Source: SbD1 sp039679945 (GTDB lineage: Bacteria > Desulfobacterota > Syntrophobacteria > Syntrophobacterales > Syntrophobacteraceae). From it: a DNA stretch of 64,000 nucleotides. The notes beneath the pieces were generated by a model. It was not told the DNA's origin. It worked only from the letters and a program-made list of their open reading frames with translations, and searched no databases. The stretch lies in assembly GCA_039679945.1 (NCBI GenBank), contig JBDKTY010000239.1, positions 124,001-188,000 on the forward strand. The letters are read 5' to 3'. Made by a program: the position numbers and the translations under genes. Positions 27,360-36,339 of the stretch are shown one piece after another; the stretch's first letter is position 1; the number at the start of each line of letters is the position of its first letter.

Positions 27360-28889
27360 TTGAAACTGACTAAGTTCGGTGTGATATGCGTGAGAGGATT
27401 TTGTCTGCTTGCCCTTGCCGGCTGCGCGGTCGGCCCCGACTTCCAAAAGCCTCGGCCCGGCGTTCCTGACAAGTGGCATGCCATTAAGGAATCGACACCG
27501 TTCCAGCAGGCAAGTGAAGCCGAACCGCGCGCCTTCGACATTACCGAGTGGTGGAAGGGCTTCGCTGATCCAACCCTTGACTCTCTGATTGAAAGGGCCG
27601 TCCAGTCCAACCAGGACCTACGGCAGGCCGAATCGAGAATCCGGCAGGCCCGGGCCGCGCGGGGAGTGGCCGTGGCCGGGCTTTGGCCGGAAATTGACGC
27701 CAATTCCCACCATGCGCAAAGCCTCGGCTCCTCGACCTCCGTTTCAATGGTGAACACCGCCGACGGCCTCACCGGTTTGTCCGTCAGTTCCGGCAAAACC
27801 ACCCGCAATCTCTTCCAACTCGGACTCGACGCAAGCTGGGAACTGGATCTTTTCGGGGGCACGCGCCGAAATATCGAAGCGGCGCAGGCGGACATGGAAA
27901 CGGCGGTGGAAGATCGCCGGGATGTACTGATAACGCTCTTATCGGATGTGGCGACCACCTATGCCAATCTGCGGCAGTATCAGCAGCAGATCGAGATCGC
28001 GAAAAAGAACCTCGCCGCCCAGCGGCATACGGCGGAGATCACCCGTAAACGTCACGATGCCGGTTTCGTGGGAACTCTTGACGTCGCCAATGCCACCGCC
28101 CAGGCTGCAACCACCGAATCGCAGATACCTGTTCTGGAATCCTCCGCCAAGGCGGCCATCTATGCGCTCGGCGTGCTTCTTGGCAAAGAACCCGCCGCTC
28201 TCTTCGAGGAACTGAGCGTCGCAAAGCCCATCCTGCCCACCCCACCTGAAATCCCGGTGGGCATCCCCTCCGAGCTTCTTCGCCGGAGGCCCGATATCCG
28301 GCGCGCCGAATCCCAGATCCATGCCGCAACCGCGCGCATCGGAGTGGCGACCGCCGATCTGTTTCCCAAATTCTCGCTTACCGGCAACTTCGGCACCGCA
28401 GGCAACGACATACTCTCGCTCGGGAATCTGTCCAATCGCTTCTGGTCCTGGGGACCAGCCGTTACATGGCCGATATTCGATGCGGGACGCATTCGCTGGA
28501 ATATCGAAATCCAGAACGCCGTTCAGGAACAGGCGCTCCTGGCCTATGAAAAGGCCGTCATCACCGCATTGAAGGATGTGGAAACGTCCCTCGCGGCCTA
28601 CACCAATGAACTCCGGCACAACAAGCTCCTGGCTGATGCAATCGTGAACTATCGCAGGGCCGAGGATCTTGCCATGCAGCTCTACCTGGCGGGCCGCACG
28701 GATTTTCTGAATGTTCTCAATGCACAGCGGTCGCTGTATGCCTCCGAGGAAGCCCTTGCGCAGAGCACCAACGCGCTCATTACCGATCTCGTGGCGCTCT
28801 ACAAAGCACTGGGCGGAGGGTGGGAAAGACTCGAAGGCGGCAACGCGCGCGCGGAAACGCTCCAACCGCGGCCGAGCCTCAATCGATAA
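27360..28889 (+). CDS. Outer-membrane efflux lipoprotein (NodT/OprM family)
   Basis: 509 residues from a TTG start with AAGAGG nine bases upstream. The lipobox LAGC puts the acylated Cys at residue 22, followed by AVGPDFQKPRPGVPDKW, the family's usual start. Paired TolC-type repeats include EWWKGFADPTLDSLIERAVQSNQDLRQAESRIRQARA, SWELDLFGGTRR and PSELLRRRPDIRRAESQIHAATARIGVATADLFP. It forms the trimeric outer-membrane duct. It is the third gene of the macAB-OMF operon. Confidence 0.93.
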   Translation: MKLTKFGVICVRGFCLLALAGCAVGPDFQKPRPGVPDKWHAIKESTPFQQASEAEPRAFDITEWWKGFADPTLDSLIERAVQSNQDLRQAESRIRQARAARGVAVAGLWPEIDANSHHAQSLGSSTSVSMVNTADGLTGLSVSSGKTTRNLFQLGLDASWELDLFGGTRRNIEAAQADMETAVEDRRDVLITLLSDVATTYANLRQYQQQIEIAKKNLAAQRHTAEITRKRHDAGFVGTLDVANATAQAATTESQIPVLESSAKAAIYALGVLLGKEPAALFEELSVAKPILPTPPEIPVGIPSELLRRRPDIRRAESQIHAATARIGVATADLFPKFSLTGNFGTAGNDILSLGNLSNRFWSWGPAVTWPIFDAGRIRWNIEIQNAVQEQALLAYEKAVITALKDVETSLAAYTNELRHNKLLADAIVNYRRAEDLAMQLYLAGRTDFLNVLNAQRSLYASEEALAQSTNALITDLVALYKALGGGWERLEGGNARAETLQPRPSLNR

Positions 28890-29128
28890 AGAGAGGGGAT
28901 TTCCCGTTCGCCGTTCCCGGAGTATTCATGGATTTTTCTCCTCACACCGGGCTTTATGTTGTGGAAAGGCATGGGAGAGGCAAGACTCGGCGTTCCAATG
29001 CGGCCTGAAATCCCGTCTTCGCACCGGTTTTATGGCGCGAAAAGATGATGCAAACAGTGAGGGGAGACCGCCATCCGTCGGCCCCCCTCCCGTCTATATG
29101 TGAATGGCTGTGAAGAGCGCTTTTATCC

Positions 29129-31243
29129 TCACCTGCCGCCCTGCTGCCCTTGCCGGTTATGTCCTCCACCCCCTTGTGCCTGAGGTGCTCTCTGCACCTG
29201 AGGCGCTCTCTGTGCCTGGGGCGCCCGTTGCATCCCGGGTGATCGCTGCATTTGAGGAGACTGACGAGGTGCGCGCATCTGCTGCGAACGCTGCATTCCA
29301 GCCTGCCTCCCACCCGAATAGGAACCGCGAGACCTGCTCTCCCCGCTTCGAAGCTGGCCGGATCCTCTCTGGGACTGAACGCCGTATGCGCGCGAGCCCG
29401 ACCTGCTCATCTGTCCGCCGCCGCGCGCACTCGAACCTCGCGACTGGACCCTGGCGCGCTCACCGCTGGAAGTGGAAGCGCGGCTTCGGCTCAGACTCGT
29501 CCCGGACCTGGACTGCGTACCCCCTCGTTTCACCCTGGCCTGGGTCGAGACTCCGCTTCGGCTCCCCGCTCCCCGACGCGCCCCCTGGACGGCAGTCCCG
29601 CCGGAGCTTCTCTTCCCGGGCGCGGTAGACATCCGGGAGGCGCCGGACTGGACGCTCCTGGGGTTTTGGTTCAAAGAGCGCGCCTGCCCCGAGGCTGCGC
29701 CGGTCCCGGTCCCGGATACCCTGCTCGTGCTGCTGGGAGTCGAGATCGAGCCGCCACCCGAGGGTCTCGCCAGACGCGCCTTCGAAGCCTGCTGGCGAAT
29801 GCCCCTGCCGCTTACACCTGATGCCTGAGTGATCCGGGCCTGATTGCGTTCGACCCTGCCGAGCGCGCTCTGGGAAGGTCTTCCGGTGGGCTGGGCATTC
29901 GTGAAATTAAACCTCTCTCTTCCGCCTGCCCCTCCAAGAGCCGTCCTGGTGGGAACCGCGGTCCCCCGGAACTGAGTAGTAAGGGTTGCCCTGTTTATAT
30001 TCGCCGCCCGCACCCGCGACAGGTTGTTCGTCGCGAAGAAATTGTTGTGGTTCACGACAAAGGCATGATTGGCGAACCGGTATCTGCTCAGGTTGATATT
30101 GACGAGCGCGACATTGGTGACCGCAAAGCTGCGCGGCCCCCACCAATGGTGGGCGTAGAACGGTTCCCAGGGCAGCAGAGGAAACCATCCGATACTCACG
30201 TCTGAATACATCCAGCCCACTCTTCCCGGATACCAGGAGAAACCGACTCCCCACCACGGCGCGCCAACACTTACGCTAACAACCGGCGGCGCCCAGTACC
30301 AGTAATCATTTGCCCAGAACCAGTTTCCATAATGGTGAGTAACATAGCCGAACGGCTCGCCGGGTATCCAGCAGTAATCTCCATAATACTCGGTCCACCT
30401 TCCCACCGTGTAGGGAGCCCAGCCAGCTTCGACACTCACGGGCCGCCATGCCCGCCGGTACTCACCCTCGTAGTAGACCTGTTCCCATCGGCCGCTTTCA
30501 TCCAGAATCCTGGAGTCTTCCCGGATCCCTTCGGGCAGGTATTGGGCCGACTCACCCTTGACCTCCAGGCTCTGTGACCACATGGTGTCGCGCGAAGCGT
30601 TCCAGTCGTCCCATTCGCCGTCCACCTTGCCTTCACCCGCCGTTGCCTGCCGGGCATCAGCCAATATGGACAGCGAGCCGGCAAGAACTTCATACCGCGC
30701 TCCGTCCACATCGTGAATGAACTGGATATTTCCGCGGATGCCTATGACCTCCACGGATTCATCCCCCACGTACAAATCGAAGGCCGATCCGGGTTCGGCG
30801 ACTACATAGCCGAAAGGCGTGGTGGCCTTCACAACCGTCTTTGAGCTTTTATCTATAAAACGGGCGGTGCCCACCGCCACGTCAATCTCAGCGGCATCGG
30901 GCTTGAGCGCGATCATCTGGACCTGCGTGTTCGAACCGATTCTGAGCCAGATGCTGTTCGGCAACAGAAACTCGGCCTTTCCTCCTTCTCCGGAGTAGAG
31001 CGCATCCTCCAGACCGAACGGTGCGTCCTTAACGGCCACGACCCAGTCTTTTTCCTCCGGGACGTAACGCAGCAGCTCCCCCTCTACCAGGGAGATGCGA
31101 CCGACAAGCACGTTCTCTTTCCCCTGTTTGTGGTCCGCCGCCCTCGGTGAAGCGTCACGGGCCTGAGATCGAGCCCATGCAGCCGGTGCGGCGGCAAACA
31201 GAATTGTAAAAAACAGCAGAAATACTTTTTTCGAACTCTTCAT
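29129..31243 (-). CDS. Secreted FecR-domain protein with Tyr/Trp-rich centre and basic low-complexity tail (DUF6600-like)
   Basis: 704 residues. A signal peptide (KVFLLFFTILFAAAPAAWA, cut near 25) is followed by a FecR-type domain at about 45-200 (LVEGELLRYVPEEKDWV, LPNSIWLRIGSNTQVQMI, TPFGYVVAEPGSAFDLYVGDESVEVIGIRGNI). The middle (260-400) is rich in aromatic residues with WTEYYGDYCWIPGEPFGYVTHHYGNW, as in DUF6600 proteins. From about 440 the chain is Arg/Ser/Gly/Gln-rich and ends in QRAPQ-type repeats. It is probably an exported, envelope- or surface-associated protein that may bind polyanions. No FecI sigma or receptor gene is adjacent. Confidence 0.75.
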   Translation of the reverse strand: MKSSKKVFLLFFTILFAAAPAAWARSQARDASPRAADHKQGKENVLVGRISLVEGELLRYVPEEKDWVVAVKDAPFGLEDALYSGEGGKAEFLLPNSIWLRIGSNTQVQMIALKPDAAEIDVAVGTARFIDKSSKTVVKATTPFGYVVAEPGSAFDLYVGDESVEVIGIRGNIQFIHDVDGARYEVLAGSLSILADARQATAGEGKVDGEWDDWNASRDTMWSQSLEVKGESAQYLPEGIREDSRILDESGRWEQVYYEGEYRRAWRPVSVEAGWAPYTVGRWTEYYGDYCWIPGEPFGYVTHHYGNWFWANDYWYWAPPVVSVSVGAPWWGVGFSWYPGRVGWMYSDVSIGWFPLLPWEPFYAHHWWGPRSFAVTNVALVNINLSRYRFANHAFVVNHNNFFATNNLSRVRAANINRATLTTQFRGTAVPTRTALGGAGGRERFNFTNAQPTGRPSQSALGRVERNQARITQASGVSGRGIRQQASKARLARPSGGGSISTPSSTSRVSGTGTGAASGQARSLNQNPRSVQSGASRMSTAPGKRSSGGTAVQGARRGAGSRSGVSTQARVKRGGTQSRSGTSLSRSRASTSSGERARVQSRGSSARGGGQMSRSGSRAYGVQSQRGSGQLRSGESRSRGSYSGGRQAGMQRSQQMRAPRQSPQMQRSPGMQRAPQAQRAPQVQRAPQAQGGGGHNRQGQQGGR

Positions 31244-31525
31244 CTCCTATCCTCCCGATGCCAAAAAAACAGGCCGTGATGATCGAGGCCTTTATGACAC
31301 TGTCTCGTCCGAGTTATATTTTATCGGGAATAACACTCAGTTACATCCTATGACGAAGCACATTCACGATTAGTTTACATCATCGCGACCAATTGGACCA
31401 CCCGGGCGTCGGACCGGATGAAGAATTGGCTGGCAATATTCCCGACAAGTAATTATTAACCACGAGTAGGGTGATGAGTACCCCGCATCCGAGTTGTGCG
31501 CCGCCTGCCTCAAAAGGAGATATGC

Positions 31526-31978
31526 ATGTTGAGAGCAAAGGACATTATGACCAGGGAAGTTATTTCAGTTACACCGGAAACACTCATAACCGAAGTCGCC
31601 AGAGTGCTTCTTGAAAACCGGGTCAACGGCACACCCGTGATCGACGAAAAAAAGAGGCTCGTCGGCATTATCTGCCAGAGCGATCTGATATCACAGCAGA
31701 AAAGACTGCCGCTGCCCTCGGTTTTCAACCTGCTTGATACCTTCATCCCACTCTCTTCACCGGGAAAATACGAAAAAGAGATCCGGAAGATCTCCGCCGT
31801 CAATGCCGGGCAGGCGATGACCGCCAATCCCGTGGCCGTCGATCCCGAGACGAGTATCGAGGAGATTGCCGCGCTCATGGTCAACAAGGGCTTTCATACC
31901 ATTCCGGTAGTAAAAGACGACAAACTGGTGGGGGTAATCGGTAAGGAAGATATCCTGCGCACCATCATTCAATCCTGA
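31526..31978 (+). CDS. CBS-pair protein
   Basis: 150 residues from the ATG at 31526, which has AAAAGGAGAT upstream. Two CBS motifs fill the whole protein: MLRAKDIMTREVISVTPETLITEVARVLLENRVNGTPVID...LVGIICQSDLI and AGQAMTANPVAVDPETSIEEIAALMVNKGFHTIPVVKDDKLVGVIGKEDIL. Stand-alone CBS pairs bind adenine nucleotides. The target is unknown; it lies alone between two unrelated genes. Confidence 0.88.
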   Translation: MLRAKDIMTREVISVTPETLITEVARVLLENRVNGTPVIDEKKRLVGIICQSDLISQQKRLPLPSVFNLLDTFIPLSSPGKYEKEIRKISAVNAGQAMTANPVAVDPETSIEEIAALMVNKGFHTIPVVKDDKLVGVIGKEDILRTIIQS

Positions 31979-32039
31979 ACGGAATTGGAGGGAGTCGAAA
32001 GTGTAAGCTCGACGGATATTCTCACACTATTTTCACATT

Positions 32040-33695
32040 GTGACTCATAGACAATTGCGAAAGGTGATTTTTTGCGCTATTCAGGCTATTGAAGATTCTT
32101 CAGGGATTCCGAATGAGGAGCCGCTTCCGCGCAATATGCCATGTCCTGAGCGTTTAACTCTCAAACATATTTCAATCCTTCTGGCATTGACTGCCGGAAC
32201 CATCCTGATCCATGGATACCATTTTGGCATAGAAGATGCCGCAATATACATACCTGCTATAAAAAAAGCCCTCGACCCCCGGCTTTATACATTTGATTGC
32301 GATTTTTTCCTTACGCAAACCAAACCAATGCTCTTTGACGAGGCAGTCGCGCTAATCGCTGGTTTGGTTCCCCTGTCACTGGAATGGATTGTTTTCGTAC
32401 TGCATCTCGCCTCGATTTTCCTTCTGGTCTACGGATGTTTTCGGGTGAGCGCCTCCATTTTCTCCGACTTCGCCGCACGATGGGGCGGAGTCGCAATGGT
32501 TGCGGCACTCATCACCATGCCGGTCGCGGGCACAAAACTCTACATTTTCGATCAGCACCTGCATCCGCGTTCATTAGCCACCGCATTTCTTCTCCTTGCG
32601 GTTTCCGATATTCTCCACGATCGGCTCAAGCGCCCCCTGCTCTGGCTTGTACTCTCCGCGGTGATGCATCCGCAGATGACCGCTTTCGGGCTGGTCTATT
32701 GCCTGTTCCTGATCATCCGAAAACCTCTATCCCGCCTCTCCGCTTCCGCCACCTCCGGTCTTTTCGGCATCCTGCCATTTATGGGACCCGCGCCCGCGGC
32801 ATGGTCGGAGGCGATGGCGACCCGGACACACCATCTACTTCAGAACTGGCACTGGTATGAATGGCTCGGTATTTTTGCGCCTCTCTCCCTGCTGTGGCTG
32901 CTTCGCACGGAAGCCCGGAAAATCAACAATCCCAGACTGGAGTTTATCAGCACTCGAACGGCGGCTTTTGGAGCACTCTTTTTTGCCGCGGCGGTGGTGA
33001 TTTCCATCAACCGCTCGCTCCTGCGCTTTGCCACGCTGCAACCGCTTCGCTCTCTTCAAATCGTCTACCTGATGCTGTTTCTTCTCGGAGGCGGGCTCAT
33101 AGGGCAGTACGTTCTCAAGCACCGTCCGCTCCGCTGGCTTTTGCTTTTCATCCCTGTAAGCGCCGCGATGTTTTTGGGCCAGCGTGCGATATTCCCTTCC
33201 AGCCACCATATCGAACTCCCATTTTCAGGTCCCTGCAACAAGTGGGTTGAAGCGTTCGATTGGATTCGCGTGAATACGCCGCGAGAGGCGATCTTTGTCA
33301 TGCACCCCTTTTATATGGACCTGGATGGCGAGGATAATCATGGTTTCAGAGCTTACGCCGAGCGGAGCATGGTCGCGGACAGGATGAAGGATGCGGGCGT
33401 TTCCGCACTCTTTCCCGGTCTTGCCGACAGGTGGGCCGGCCAGGTTCGGGACCTGGACGGCTGGGAGCACTTTGGCCGGGCGGATTTCACCAGGTTAGCC
33501 AACAAGTATGGCGTCTCCTGGGCGGTTCTTGAAAAGGGCCACCCGGCCGCCGATACACTGGAGTGTCCTTACCGGAACGACCGGGTTTCCGTCTGCGCGA
33601 CCGGCCAGCAGGCTTCGCCCCGAGAAATCCCGTCAGACCCTTCCGACACGCTTCAACAGCATGCGTTTACCCCGCTGCCCGCCTTGCATCCATAA
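32040..33695 (+). CDS. Polytopic membrane protein, function unknown
   Basis: 551 residues if translation begins at the GTG at 32040; an ATG at 32136 (MPCPERLTLKHIS) is an alternative, and neither has a strong ribosome site. About ten hydrophobic segments span residues 45-390. An extracytoplasmic C-terminal part then holds WVEAFDWIRVNTPREAIFVMHP, which resembles the soluble tail of GT-C type membrane glycosyltransferases. The segment HGYHFGIEDAAIYIPAIKKALDPRLYTFDCDFF occurs near the start of many uncharacterised bacterial membrane proteins. A sugar-lipid transferase is possible but not shown. The first 250 bases are richer in A+T than the rest. Confidence 0.7.
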   Translation: MTHRQLRKVIFCAIQAIEDSSGIPNEEPLPRNMPCPERLTLKHISILLALTAGTILIHGYHFGIEDAAIYIPAIKKALDPRLYTFDCDFFLTQTKPMLFDEAVALIAGLVPLSLEWIVFVLHLASIFLLVYGCFRVSASIFSDFAARWGGVAMVAALITMPVAGTKLYIFDQHLHPRSLATAFLLLAVSDILHDRLKRPLLWLVLSAVMHPQMTAFGLVYCLFLIIRKPLSRLSASATSGLFGILPFMGPAPAAWSEAMATRTHHLLQNWHWYEWLGIFAPLSLLWLLRTEARKINNPRLEFISTRTAAFGALFFAAAVVISINRSLLRFATLQPLRSLQIVYLMLFLLGGGLIGQYVLKHRPLRWLLLFIPVSAAMFLGQRAIFPSSHHIELPFSGPCNKWVEAFDWIRVNTPREAIFVMHPFYMDLDGEDNHGFRAYAERSMVADRMKDAGVSALFPGLADRWAGQVRDLDGWEHFGRADFTRLANKYGVSWAVLEKGHPAADTLECPYRNDRVSVCATGQQASPREIPSDPSDTLQQHAFTPLPALHP

Positions 33696-33877
33696 CGACC
33701 CGCTCTTAATAGACAAACAGATAGTTTCTTGAAAAATCGGGCGGATTCCAATAGACTAAATACGATCCCCAGGTACTGAATTGACGCTCGGATTTCAAGT
33801 TGGCCGGACGAGATCGACACGAAATGGCCTGAGTCTGTGTTCAATTCTTGGGCTGCTCGTCGTGACGAGGGAAGAAA

Positions 33878-34921
33878 TTGAAAAAAGTTATTATTCAAAT
33901 CCCATGCTACAATGAGGAAAAGACTCTTCCTATAACTCTTCGGGAACTCCCCCGCAGTCTTCCCGGCATTGACAAGGTTGAGTGGCTCATCATAAACGAC
34001 GGAAGCACCGATAATACTGTCGAGGTCGCCAGGAGGCACGGTGTCGATCATATTGTGAATTTCCCCAGAAACAGGGGGCTCGCCAAAGCTTTTTCCGCGG
34101 GGCTTGACGCCTGCCTGAAAGCAGGGGCCGACATAATTGTCAATACAGACGCTGATAACCAGTATCGCGCCTGCGACATACCCAGCCTTATCAGACCCAT
34201 CCAGCTAGGGCAGTGTGAAATGGTCATGGGCGCCAGGCCCATCGATGAGATGAAACAGTTTTCCATTACGAAGAAGATTCTTCAAAAGCTTGGAAGCTGG
34301 GTCGTGCGCGTGGTGAGCGGCACCGATATTCCCGATGCGCCCAGCGGTTTCCGCGCCATTTCACGATATGCCGCGTTACGCCTCAATGTGTTCGATAATT
34401 ACACCTATACACTCGAAACCATTATACAGGCGGGGAAGAACGGAATACCCATCATGTCCATTCCGGTCGGGGTGAACGGCGACCTGAGGCCGTCGCGCCT
34501 GGTTAAGAATGTCCCGCAGTACGTACTGCGTTCCATCCTGACCATTTTCCGCATTTTTCTTACCTATGATCCCTTGAGGTTCTTTCTGATTACGGGCGCA
34601 TTTCCATTGAGTATCGGCATCATCCTGTGCATCCGCTGGCTGGTTTTGCAGATCATGGGAGCACCGACGAGTCACGTCCCGAGCCTGGTAATGGCAAGCG
34701 TGGCCCTCTTCGTCGGTTTTCAGATGTGGATCTTCGGGCTTGTCGCCAATTTAACCGCGGCCAACCGGAGATTGTTGGAAGACATTCAAGTCAGAGTCCG
34801 CGATGCGGAATCCGACCATGGTGAGGCGAAGGAATCAACCGATCGGACACCCCGAACCGTTTCTTCCCAAAAGACCATTCCCCTGAAAAAGAGTGTCGGC
34901 CGCCGGAATTCATCCAGTTGA
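33878..34921 (+). CDS. Family 2 glycosyltransferase (polyprenyl-phosphate sugar transferase type)
   Basis: 347 residues from a TTG start with GAGGGAAG upstream. The GT-A domain has IQIPCYNEEKTLPITL, WLIINDGSTDNTVEVA, HIVNFPRNRGLAKAFSAGLDACL and the metal-binding NTDADNQY. Two membrane helices follow at about 230-290, then a charged tail. This is the layout of dolichol-phosphate-mannose-synthase-like enzymes, which load a sugar from a nucleotide donor onto undecaprenyl phosphate. The flippase-like gene at 35038 is probably its partner. Confidence 0.88.
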   Translation: MKKVIIQIPCYNEEKTLPITLRELPRSLPGIDKVEWLIINDGSTDNTVEVARRHGVDHIVNFPRNRGLAKAFSAGLDACLKAGADIIVNTDADNQYRACDIPSLIRPIQLGQCEMVMGARPIDEMKQFSITKKILQKLGSWVVRVVSGTDIPDAPSGFRAISRYAALRLNVFDNYTYTLETIIQAGKNGIPIMSIPVGVNGDLRPSRLVKNVPQYVLRSILTIFRIFLTYDPLRFFLITGAFPLSIGIILCIRWLVLQIMGAPTSHVPSLVMASVALFVGFQMWIFGLVANLTAANRRLLEDIQVRVRDAESDHGEAKESTDRTPRTVSSQKTIPLKKSVGRRNSSS

Positions 34922-35037
34922 AAAGCACATCGGGTAACATAGAACACCGTAATTATTGCGGGGCAAGTCCATGCCGCTTCCAGATTCTCAATCCCCCACG
35001 GGATGAGGAGCGATATTGCGGCAACTTGAGGAGCTGA

Positions 35038-35994
35038 ATGAAAAAATCCCTCTCTATTGCAGTCAGCCTCGCACTGCTGATAGTCATTTATCACCTGAAA
35101 ATAGATATCGGAGCCCTCTTCGGGGTCTTTTCACGCGCCGATAACCGGTTCCTGTTCATGGGTGTGGGGACAATCCTGCCTCTTACCCTTCTCATCGCAT
35201 GGCGGTTCAATCAACTGATGCCGTCGGACAGGAGACCCTCCTTCCTCGTTGTATTGGGACTCACCCTTTCCGCGGGCTCCCTGAACATGCTCTTGCCCTT
35301 GAAGATGGGGGACCTTGCCAAGGCCGTCTTCATGCGAGACAGTGGTCATTTCACCGGCGAAATGTCGCTGTCTCTCGTAACCTTCGAAAAAGTGCTGGAT
35401 ATGGTTTGTCTTTTGTCGTGGTGCGCGATCGGTCTTCTTTTATATCCCTACTCCAGTCCGGCCTTCCTCCTGACCACAGCCCTCGTCATATCCGGATTTG
35501 CTTTCGGAACCGCCTTCTTGTCTTCGAACAGATTTGCCCTGCTCTGCTTCCGGCGGGGCCAAGCATGTCTGCCCGTGCGTTTTCATGACAACCTGCGGGG
35601 CATGTCGGAAAACTGGGTGGAACTCACCCGCTATTTTTTTGCCGACACGGGCAGGACGCTGAACATCCTGCTCGCCTCCCTCATGATCTGGTTCCTGCAG
35701 TTGCTTCAGATCTGGCTCTTCATAGAGGCAATGGGTGGGTCTGCTCCATTTCTTTTCAACCTGGCTTTTTCTCCCATTGTCGTCCTTGCCGGCGTCATGC
35801 CCCTCACATTTGCCGGACTGGGTACCAGGGATGCCGCTCTCATTTTCCTTTTCCAGCAATACATCGATGCCCCCGTCGCCGCGGCGGTCGCCCTGCTGTG
35901 TACCTCGCGATACATCCTGCCGGCCCTTGCCGGTTTGCCGTTTCTTGACAAATATATGAGGCTCGTCAAAAAGCGTCGGTTTGACAAACAATAA
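35038..35994 (+). CDS. Flippase-like membrane protein (UPF0104/lysylphosphatidylglycerol synthase TM region)
   Basis: 318 residues with about eight membrane helices. The signatures are LGLTLSAGSLNMLLPLKMGDLAKAVFMR near 80-107 and AGVMPLTFAGLGTRDAALIFLF near 255-276, both diagnostic of the PF03706 family. Members either flip lipids or pair with glycosyltransferases. It follows the glycosyltransferase gene by 116 bases on the same strand, so a role in lipid-linked sugar handling is likely. Confidence 0.83.
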   Translation: MKKSLSIAVSLALLIVIYHLKIDIGALFGVFSRADNRFLFMGVGTILPLTLLIAWRFNQLMPSDRRPSFLVVLGLTLSAGSLNMLLPLKMGDLAKAVFMRDSGHFTGEMSLSLVTFEKVLDMVCLLSWCAIGLLLYPYSSPAFLLTTALVISGFAFGTAFLSSNRFALLCFRRGQACLPVRFHDNLRGMSENWVELTRYFFADTGRTLNILLASLMIWFLQLLQIWLFIEAMGGSAPFLFNLAFSPIVVLAGVMPLTFAGLGTRDAALIFLFQQYIDAPVAAAVALLCTSRYILPALAGLPFLDKYMRLVKKRRFDKQ

Positions 35995-35999
35995 CTCGT

Positions 36000-36196
36000 G
36001 AATGCCGCAGGATTCACTCGCTTGATACAAGCGCGCTCCAGGTGAATTCCAGCGGTCAAATAGAGCAAAAGAGCCGGTAAATTCACCGCTGGCATTTCCA
36101 ACCAATTGCGGATGCGCTGCCGTCCGGCTAGCAGTTCCCCCTGTCGGGTCTGTAGAGGACTTGCACCTCCAAGTGAATGCGCCCTGCCGGGCGCAC
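36000..36196 (-). mobile_element. Probable 5' fragment of a class C group II intron
   Basis: Read on the minus strand from 36196, the sequence begins GTGCGCCCGGCAGGGCGC, the GUGCG-type 5' end and first domain I hairpin of bacterial group II introns. GGAGGTGCAAGTCCTC then resembles a conserved domain I stem-loop. It starts three bases after a terminator hairpin (36200-36242), which is exactly where class C introns insert. No domain V or reverse transcriptase follows before the flippase gene, so only a 5' remnant of at most about 195 bases remains. The distal boundary is approximate. Confidence 0.5.
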
Positions 36197-36199
36197 AAC

Positions 36200-36242
36200 T
36201 GAAAAAGCGGGCTCCCCACTCTGTGGAAAGCCCGCTTTTTCA
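36200..36242. terminator. Strong bidirectional rho-independent terminator
   Basis: TGAAAAAGCGGGCT (36200-36213) pairs perfectly with AGCCCGCTTTTTCA (36229-36242) around a 15-base loop. The arms carry A-run/T-run ends on both strands. On the minus strand it closes the DUF1573 gene, whose frame ends about 100 bases upstream at 36340. Confidence 0.85.
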
Positions 36243-36339
36243 GTCTGGAATTACTGGCGTTCGAGGATCTCACGAGCACGCGGAAGGTAGATCATGTGCT
36301 CGGGCGCAACAGCCCGCTGAAGGCTGCTTCGATGAATGC

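Noticed and set aside
26783..27958. Minus-strand frame opposite macB and the efflux lipoprotein
   Set aside because: It spans two clear plus-strand genes and their junction, with no domain of its own.
35440..36279. Minus-strand frame opposite the flippase gene, running through the intron-like sequence
   Set aside because: The coding look comes from antisense of the flippase and from intron RNA sequence; there is no protein motif.
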